Virus record (IMG/VR): IMGVR_UViG_3300021424_000080
Coordinates: 1 to 44,278 of that record
Origin: a virus
Direction: 5' to 3' (one strand)
Length of the DNA: 44,278 nt
Positions within the stretch are counted from its first letter, which is position 1. Each line of letters opens with the position of its first letter. Both the position numbers and the translations under genes were made by a program. The notes below the pieces were generated by a model. The model ran no database searches and was not told where the DNA came from. It saw only the letters and a program-made list of their open reading frames with translations. Below are positions 10,336-18,100 of this stretch, piece after piece.

Positions 10336-13300
10336 TCAGTTGTATTTATCCAGCCAGTTATCCTTGTCTGGGTTATTTGTAAAGTTAAGTAATTGATTTA
10401 GTTTTTTCATGGGGTAGGCATCTAAATCATTGATTCCCAATTCAGCAACAGGAAACTCTGTAACCTTCTTACCCTTGAACTTGTAATTCTTTCCTGGTTG
10501 CATAAGCTTAGTGTCACCAGTGTCAGAGATGCCAAGGAGAGGTTCATACACTCCTTCCATTGTAATGTTGTTGCTTCCTATCTCAACAGGTTGTCCCCAG
10601 TTATCTTGATTCCAATATCCTTGATTATCTTTAATTATACCACCATTTTTTTGTTGGTCAACTGCCTGTGCACCAACAGCTACACCAACTGCTGGAACTG
10701 CCCAGAAATTATTCATTAAGTCAACAAAAGATTTTTTATCTTTTATATACTTTCTCATTCCATAGAAATTATTCTTCTTTGATATTTCGTCAAACATCTC
10801 TGGAGTGAATTGATCTTCAGGAGATAGATTTAGATCAAATCTTGCTTGATCCATTCTGGCTTTTATTTCAGTAGGTTTAGTATAATAAGAAATCCATTTC
10901 TTTTTAGATTTTGATTTAACTTCTTTTATAGTATTAACCCTTTGCACATTATCTTCAAATCCAAAAGGCTTTAATAACATATCTTCTTCAGGGAACGTCA
11001 GTGCTCTTCCATTACGATTTACTAAATGACTTAACTCATGAGTTCTAACTGATTCTAAACCTTTTTTATTAAATGGAAAATACATTGCCCTATTTACATA
11101 TATTTGATCAGGTATTCCATAAGATAAGCCTCCAGTATTTAGAAAATACTCTAAATATTCTTTAAGTCCCTTATCTTTTAAAAGATCTATATATGATTTG
11201 GGTTGATACTGATTTAAGCTTTCTTTAGCATTTTCTATAAAATCATTTGAAAATCTTTTTATTGATCCATCATCAAAATCTCTAAAATTAGCAGAAGAAG
11301 CTATTTTTATTTTTCTCTGTAATGTTTCTGGATGTTCATACCATCTTTTACTCCAATCTAGACCTGATTGAGTTTTTAAATTAGCTGGATTAATTCCTCG
11401 AAATAATTCTCCAAAACTTGATTGTGTTGCTTTAGCTCCTAGTTGAACTGGTTTTCTTAGTAATCCTACTCCACCTGAAATCAGTGAAGGATCAATCATA
11501 GAAAGGCCAACAGATGATTTATTTGCAATAGAAGGATAGCCTCTTAACCAATGAGGTATATTTGCTAGTCTTTGTTCAGCATCTGCTGTTCTAATAAAAT
11601 GACTAAGAGAGCCAGGTCCACGAAATCCTGCTGGCCCAACACCATATCCTACAGTGGGAGTAAAACTTTCTGCTGAATATACCAAGTCTTTTGGCAACAA
11701 AAACTCTCTTTTTGGTGCATAAGAAATATATCCTTGCAATGGATTTTGTGCAACATTAAATTTTGCTGCTTCTGTTGCAGGAAGTCTCATCTTTAATATT
11801 TCAGGAAATCCCTCGTATCCTCTTGTAGTTTGAATAGCAGGATCTGAATAGTAACCTATATCTCCTAAATCTGAACTAAATCCTCTTGCATAACCTGGTG
11901 CTTTTGCAACAGGAGAGTTAAGAATTTGATTGTATTCATATCTCTCCATGAAATCAAGATTATCAAGACCTTTGGATTCAAGTTCGTCTAATCTTCTTAA
12001 TTCAGCTGTTTGTCCTGGTTTTTGAGTTCTAGTTAAAATTACATCTGGCTCTTTTACAGCAAATGGATTTATCTTATAAGTATTTTTTAAAGGAGTTTTA
12101 GTTGTTAGCAATTTCCCAGATGTTCTTAAAGCCTGTTGAACTGGTTGTTTTAATACTGTCATTGCTCCAGTAGCCATACCAAGCGCATCTAACGTATCAA
12201 ATGTTCCTTCCAAGTTTTCTTGACTGAACATTTGTTCTCCTGTTATAGGATTTATTCCATCATTTAATCCATAAACAAGTGGTCCTGTAATTGCAGAAAG
12301 CGGATTTCCAAAACCTGGTGCCACCATTGCAAGATCCAAAATAGTTTTTCCTGTGCCTGTTAATTTTTCAAGAGGATTGTCTGAAAATCTAATAGTTCCT
12401 GGGATTCCAGTAAACTCTGCTCCAGTTTGTTGAAAATTTCTTACAGCACTAGATATATCTTTAGCAGTTTGTCCTTTTTTACCAGTGGTAGCAATAGCTC
12501 TAATTGCTCTTCCTATTGGACCTTTATCGTTGATATATCTCTTCTGTTCATTAGAAAGAGATTGATAGAATGGATATTGTTCATCGTAAGGAGTTACAAC
12601 AATCTCAGGAAGATCGATTGTCTTAATATCCTCTTCGCCATTCTGTGCAGAAGGTATATCTCCACCATATTCTTTTTGAGGAATAGCATCATATACTGTT
12701 TCTGCACCAATAAGACCTAAAAGGGCTTTATTAGCTAACAGGTTCTTGTCAGTCATTTTACCAACCTTTCGAAAAGGTTCTATGTAATTTGTTCTACTCA
12801 AGCTTCCAAAAGCTTGTGGACTTAGAGGATATAATGGCTGACCTGGTTGTAAGTATTTACTGTTTCTTCTAAATGTACTTGATGCAAGTCCTCCAGCTAA
12901 TCCAACACTACCTAAATTGATTGCAGCATCAAGATAATTTCCTTGACGAGAACTCATTGCAGCTTGCACAAGATCTACTCCACTTCCAACAATGTTTCCA
13001 GCTTTTCCAACACCTTGTGCCATTGGATTAGGAATAAAGTTTCCCACCTGCATCAAGTCTGTTGCAATATCAGCAATTGCTAATCCTTCTATAATAAGTT
13101 CTTCCAGAAGACCAGGAGCTTCTCTTAGCTGAGGTAGGCTTTGTAAATATTTTAAACGTTGATATTCAGGACTCATTTTAAGTTCAAGTCCTGCAATTTT
13201 ATCAGCAATACCAGTATCTATATTTGTTGCATCTTTTTTGTACAAGAGATATGGATCGTTTTTTTTAACATTCTTCCCTATCTGTGCAGAAGCTTTTGTC

Positions 13301-14295
13301 TTCTTTGCGTATGGACCATTACTAGGAGCAGCACCAGCTGTACGTGCGTATGTGAATCCTACAGAACCTGGAATAGACATACCACCCATTGCGATTGGAG
13401 CCCCTTCCTCATCTGCAAGAGCAATAGTGTTCATAAGATTGACAAAGTTTTTCTTACCCACTCTATCAGTGAGTCTTTTAAACACTCTGTCTTTTCCAAA
13501 ACTTTGTTTTGCTTTTTCAAAGTCTTCGTCTGTAAACTTTTTTCCTTTTGTAATATCATAGATGCCTTTGTCGTACATCATGAATCGAAGAGCACCTAAA
13601 TCAGCTTTTGCTTCATCTGGTTTTTGTAAATGGATGTAGTCTTCAAGAGCTCTTATACTAGCTTCTCTTTCTTTAGATCCTTGTACACCAGACAATACAG
13701 GTTCTGCCATAGGAAGCATTGACTTCTTAAATATCTCCTGCTCTTTATCACTCATCAAATGTCTATTTGCTCCAGCAATGTGTGCAAGCTCATGAGCTAG
13801 AATAGCTTCTTTGCTTGTGCCAACATAATCAGAAGGATTGATGTTGACATAAGAAGGACTTCCATAACCTCCAGGCTTTGCTTCAGATGGTTGTCTTGTG
13901 CTATATGTAATAGGAGTCATTTCTTCTAAAGAACCTAATATAGATTCTCTCGAAGCTGCTGCACTAGGCATATATCCACCTCGGATGATTAAATCTTCTC
14001 CTGAAGAATACCCTGTAAGGAGTTGTCTTTTTGCATATTCAGGACTTTGAATCCATGCTTTATAAAACTCTGCTGGATCTTTTGTTGTTAAATATGGAAC
14101 AGTGGGAGTTGGTTGAACACCCTGCATAGTTTGTTGCATGAGAAGATTACCACCTTTTTGAAACTGTCCTCCCCATGCAGGGGAATAGTTTCTTCCCTTT
14201 GTGTTATATCCTAAGCCAACAAAATCTTCAGAAAGGCTAACGTTTGAATCATTAGCGTTGTCTGCTTTACCAAAGTTATCTAACCATCCTTTCAT
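10336..14295 (-). CDS. Cargo protein, 1319 aa, with two HExxH zinc-metallopeptidase cores
   Basis: The N-terminal leader contains MKGWLDNFGKADNAND and GRNYSPAWGGQFQKGG (ending at residue 49). The first peptidase core has HELAH at residues 168-172 and a downstream EAKADLGALRF whose E228 is the expected third zinc ligand. The second has HELSH at 1086-1090 and TEIKARMDQAR with E1143. A helix with HExxH followed 55-60 residues later by a Glu in an ExxA-type helix is the gluzincin layout. The middle has glycine-rich, weakly hydrophobic stretches (about 651-708) and an unclassified region at 800-860 (YARGFSSDLG). The C-terminus has NGGIIKDNQGYWNQDNW and LLGISDTGDTKLM, a module I recall from related phage proteins. 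Position and size suggest a virion cargo enzyme that acts on host peptides, peptidoglycan crosslinks or virion precursors. The substrate is unknown. Confidence 0.8.
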   Translation of the reverse strand: MKGWLDNFGKADNANDSNVSLSEDFVGLGYNTKGRNYSPAWGGQFQKGGNLLMQQTMQGVQPTPTVPYLTTKDPAEFYKAWIQSPEYAKRQLLTGYSSGEDLIIRGGYMPSAAASRESILGSLEEMTPITYSTRQPSEAKPGGYGSPSYVNINPSDYVGTSKEAILAHELAHIAGANRHLMSDKEQEIFKKSMLPMAEPVLSGVQGSKEREASIRALEDYIHLQKPDEAKADLGALRFMMYDKGIYDITKGKKFTDEDFEKAKQSFGKDRVFKRLTDRVGKKNFVNLMNTIALADEEGAPIAMGGMSIPGSVGFTYARTAGAAPSNGPYAKKTKASAQIGKNVKKNDPYLLYKKDATNIDTGIADKIAGLELKMSPEYQRLKYLQSLPQLREAPGLLEELIIEGLAIADIATDLMQVGNFIPNPMAQGVGKAGNIVGSGVDLVQAAMSSRQGNYLDAAINLGSVGLAGGLASSTFRRNSKYLQPGQPLYPLSPQAFGSLSRTNYIEPFRKVGKMTDKNLLANKALLGLIGAETVYDAIPQKEYGGDIPSAQNGEEDIKTIDLPEIVVTPYDEQYPFYQSLSNEQKRYINDKGPIGRAIRAIATTGKKGQTAKDISSAVRNFQQTGAEFTGIPGTIRFSDNPLEKLTGTGKTILDLAMVAPGFGNPLSAITGPLVYGLNDGINPITGEQMFSQENLEGTFDTLDALGMATGAMTVLKQPVQQALRTSGKLLTTKTPLKNTYKINPFAVKEPDVILTRTQKPGQTAELRRLDELESKGLDNLDFMERYEYNQILNSPVAKAPGYARGFSSDLGDIGYYSDPAIQTTRGYEGFPEILKMRLPATEAAKFNVAQNPLQGYISYAPKREFLLPKDLVYSAESFTPTVGYGVGPAGFRGPGSLSHFIRTADAEQRLANIPHWLRGYPSIANKSSVGLSMIDPSLISGGVGLLRKPVQLGAKATQSSFGELFRGINPANLKTQSGLDWSKRWYEHPETLQRKIKIASSANFRDFDDGSIKRFSNDFIENAKESLNQYQPKSYIDLLKDKGLKEYLEYFLNTGGLSYGIPDQIYVNRAMYFPFNKKGLESVRTHELSHLVNRNGRALTFPEEDMLLKPFGFEDNVQRVNTIKEVKSKSKKKWISYYTKPTEIKARMDQARFDLNLSPEDQFTPEMFDEISKKNNFYGMRKYIKDKKSFVDLMNNFWAVPAVGVAVGAQAVDQQKNGGIIKDNQGYWNQDNWGQPVEIGSNNITMEGVYEPLLGISDTGDTKLMQPGKNYKFKGKKVTEFPVAELGINDLDAYPMKKLNQLLNFTNNPDKDNWLDKYN

Positions 14296-14296
14296 A

Positions 14297-15163
14297 TTAC
14301 TTGTAAGAGATTTCTGCTGGTGCTATAATGAATTGACTTACTAAATGAGCATCTGATCGATTGTCAAGAATGTGTCTTATTTTCAATTCTTTTGCTCTAA
14401 GAGGTTCTTTCTTAAATGATCTTGCTCCATAGTCCATATTGATTTGATTCACTTCTTTATCGAGAGAAAGTGATTGACATGTTCTCACAAACAGAGGAAC
14501 AGATTTATCCTTCACTACAGACCAGAATGTGTTATACTGATAGAAGTTATCACTCTTTGTGAAAGTGATTGTCTTGCTATTAGTATTCAATATAGGATAT
14601 TGTAGATAGGAATTCAAATTGTTGATTGGTTTTGGTACAAGCTCAAGTATACCAGTGGACTGTTGTCCGTTGTATAGAACAGCTTTGTTAAACCAAGCAT
14701 TGTCAAGTTCTATCCTTGATACATCATTACTCACACCATAAGGATCAGTAAAATATTTATACACCTTGGTGTAATCTTTTACATTCTGGAGTATTTCATC
14801 TTGATATTGATATGCAAAAGGATATTCAATAATATATGGTTCTATATGTCCATAGAAGGTGTTGTAGATAGTATGATCATTAAGGTGTCTCCATAAACAT
14901 GCTGTTTGGATAGTTTCTACAGGAGTGTTTTGATACTCATCTTCTGTAATAGTTGTAACAGCAAATGATTTTTGATAAGCACACTTTCCTTCAGAAGTAA
15001 TTGTAATTAAGTCAACATCATCATCTACAATATAGCTAATGCCTGTAGACACTTGTTCAAGTGTTACACCAGAAGCAATAACATTCCCATACGCATCTGT
15101 GATGGTGAAAGGCCCTGAGTTAGGGCCTGTCTTGGTTAGCTTTATTGTAATAGTCTTTGACAT
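14297..15163 (-). CDS. Tail protein, companion of the 1824-aa tail protein
   Basis: 288 residues, beginning 16 bases after the stop of the 1824-residue gene and ending one base before the ATG of the 1319-residue gene. The first 75 residues look like a small beta-sandwich (TITIKLTKTGPNSGPFTITD, then ITITSEGKC). The rest is rich in Tyr, Phe, Asn and Trp (FYGHIEPYIIEYPFAY, DNFYQYNTFWSVV) and ends in a Lys/Arg-rich segment with KIRHILDNRSDAHL. I recall near-identical segments in crAss-like tail proteins, where they lie beside or at the C-terminus of the long muzzle-type protein. This gene may therefore be a split-off part of that protein. No enzymatic motif is visible. Confidence 0.75.
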   Translation of the reverse strand: MSKTITIKLTKTGPNSGPFTITDAYGNVIASGVTLEQVSTGISYIVDDDVDLITITSEGKCAYQKSFAVTTITEDEYQNTPVETIQTACLWRHLNDHTIYNTFYGHIEPYIIEYPFAYQYQDEILQNVKDYTKVYKYFTDPYGVSNDVSRIELDNAWFNKAVLYNGQQSTGILELVPKPINNLNSYLQYPILNTNSKTITFTKSDNFYQYNTFWSVVKDKSVPLFVRTCQSLSLDKEVNQINMDYGARSFKKEPLRAKELKIRHILDNRSDAHLVSQFIIAPAEISYK

Positions 15164-15179
15164 GTGGATTTATTTAATT

Positions 15180-18100
15180 TTAAGATGGAGATATTGTAGT
15201 TGTAGTGGTTGTCGCCACACAACATTCACTAATACTTCCTGATACAGGTGTTACAACAGCGTAGTCAAATGTTGGACTTGTAATCTCACCACATGTAGGT
15301 GGAGCTTCACACTGTACATCACTTGTAGCAATCAATACATTACCAGTAGTTCCTGAAGGTATAAATGTAGTTTGTGTTGAAGCATCGCTATAATGTGTAG
15401 TTACATTTATATCAAATGGAGCTGGTATTTGAGTTCCACCACAACCATCATAAAACTTTATAAACGTATCTGTTGTACTTGCAAAGAAGCCAGGACAATC
15501 AAAACATTCACCAGGAGCACTTTGTACACTTTCTATTACATAACAATGTGGACTAACTGTAGTAGTTGTAGTGGTGGTTGGAGATGGACTTTCAGTAGTG
15601 GTAGTAGTAGTAGTTGGCTCTAATGTAGTGGTTGTTGTAGTGGTGGTTGAAGTTGTAGGTGGAGGTGGACTACAATCACACTCTGGATTAAGACAACCAA
15701 TGCCTTGAGCAAAGAACCCACAATCATCACTTATCACTTCAGTTACACATGCGGTGAAGCATAGTCCCTCATCTTGTGATGGAATGTTAAGAGTGATAGT
15801 TGCACCATTCTCATCTTTATAAACAAACGTACATCCACCAAACGGTGCAGAATCTAACTTATAACACTCAGCTGTAGGAGCAGGTGTTGTAGTAGTTGTT
15901 GTTGTAGGAGATGGTGTTGTAGTTGTGGTAGTTGTAGAACTTGTACTACTAGTAGTGGTAGTGGTAGTTGGCTCTCCTGTGGTAGTAGTGGTTGTTGTAG
16001 TTGGTTCAGCTGTGGTAGTTGTAGTGGTAGTAGAACTTGTACTAGTAGTTGTACTAGTTGTAGACGTACTAGTAGTCGTACTAGTTGACGTTGTGCTTGT
16101 TGTAGACGTACTTGTTGTAGACGTAGATGATGTAGTGGTGGTTGTTGGATTTGGAACCAATAAACCCACTAGGAAATCAAAGTCTTCACAGCAATTGTTT
16201 TGTCCTGAATAGAAGAAGTTGTTCTCAGCAACATACCAGTTTGGAATATAGCTATGGAAACTTATCCAACTCTTTGTATTCATATTGAAAGACAATGTCC
16301 ATGATACATTACAGAAGTATTGCTCATCACTTACATTGATGTATTGTCTGATGGTTAGTCCATTGACAACATTATTAATGTAGAACTCTTGCTCCACTGG
16401 ATCATATAGAATGTTATTTGACCTTGGTGCATAATCAAGCTTAGTGATAATCACTCTGTCATATACAGCATCATAAACACCATGAAGTCCTATTCCTTTG
16501 AAGTGGTTGTCAATATTCACTTCTGGAAAACTCTTATATATCATGAATGGTAGATGCTCAACAAAGAATCTATTCATCCCTGATCCAAATCCAGACAAAT
16601 CAACAGCTTCTGTTCCTTTAATATTTCTATCATTTCCCTGTATCAAGAACACTTGTCCACGCTTAGCATCCACTGTAACTTGACCTTGTGGGATCTTTAA
16701 CAACATCTTATGCTGACTTCCTACATATCCAAGATCAGTTTCTGCAAAGTCAACAGGAGGTGCTCCTCTAAACAATAGTGGATTACCTACATAAGCAGCT
16801 TGAGGATTGCTTGTATCAATAGTCAAAAGATTATTGTACATCAATGTCTTATTCTCAAATCTTGCAAGAATAGCTCTGTTCTGAATACCATCAAGAGCCA
16901 CTAGATTTCCATAGTTCTGTGGGAAATCAAAATAAGAAATAGCTCTGTAAATGAGCCAGTTGTTCACTCTGTTGTCAGCATCGATGTTTTGTGCATCAGA
17001 ATAGATGGCTCTGAATGGATAGTTTGTATAACAGAACTTCTCTTCCCAATCAGGAGGTAGATGAGTGAATGTATTCTCTCTGTTTTGCTTTGAGAATGTT
17101 GTATTGTAATAGTAGGTGTTGTCCTGTGCAATAGGCACAAAGCTCTGTTGAACCCAGTCATCTGGAATGTCTGTACTAACATGTGGCCAGAAGTCTCCTT
17201 CTCTATTATTGAATGCTTGTCTTAAATCTAGATTGTAAGAGCTTTCGCAATAGAAGTTTGGAATACCATAGGCAAACAAATAGAAGTAACCATCATAATA
17301 TGTAATAGTGGAACTTGGTGTCACTCCACCAGGACCACCTGGAGGGAACGTTGTACTAGTGGTAGTGGTGGTAGATGTAGATACAATCACATCTGTTCCA
17401 ACATCATTAGGACAATCAAAATTATGTGCCTTGTAAGAAATGATGTTTGCCATCACTCCTTGTCCAGGAATGCTGTAGTTCTCGAGAATTGATCTAGCAG
17501 AATGCCAGTATCTAGGATAGGCAACGTTACCTATCTCATCATAGAAGATGTCGCTATCATCAGGAGCATTCACCCTATTGTCAATAAAGAATGGAAGCTT
17601 AGTCTTGAATGCAAATCTGCTAATGAATGTATCACCACCAAACACTGTAGTGATTGGGTTAGGTGAATTAATTATGTATTGATAACCTGTATCAATTGTT
17701 TCATATGAATAGATTTGTCCCCACTGATTAACAATGGAGTTTTTCAATGATGCATAATATGAAACAACCTGTATCGGTTCTTCTTTAGCTGGTGTTGCAC
17801 AATTTCCTATTTCTGAAATAGTGAATCTTGATCTATCTGTAACAATACTTGTAATACCAGAAAGCATGTTAGGACTTCTGTCAGGATAAGGAAGAACTGT
17901 AGTGTCTATGTTTGTTTTCATATACACAGAGCTTTCTCTGTTCCAGTTATTGATAGGAAGATCATCTCCTACAGCCTGAACACCAGGGATCAAATATCTT
18001 GCTATGTCAAGTTCTCTTTGTTTGATTCCTTGATTATCAGGAACACCTACGCCATAGTTGTAATCAGCAATAGAGTTAAAAGAGTAAGCATAATTCTTTC

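Noticed and set aside
13159-13599. Plus-strand Cys/Phe-rich frame in the 1319-residue gene
   Set aside because: It lies opposite the first peptidase region, has no leader and looks like random reverse reading.
15925-16212. Plus-strand Val-rich frame that looks like membrane segments
   Set aside because: Reverse complement of Thr codons gives GTx codons, so the Val run is an artefact.
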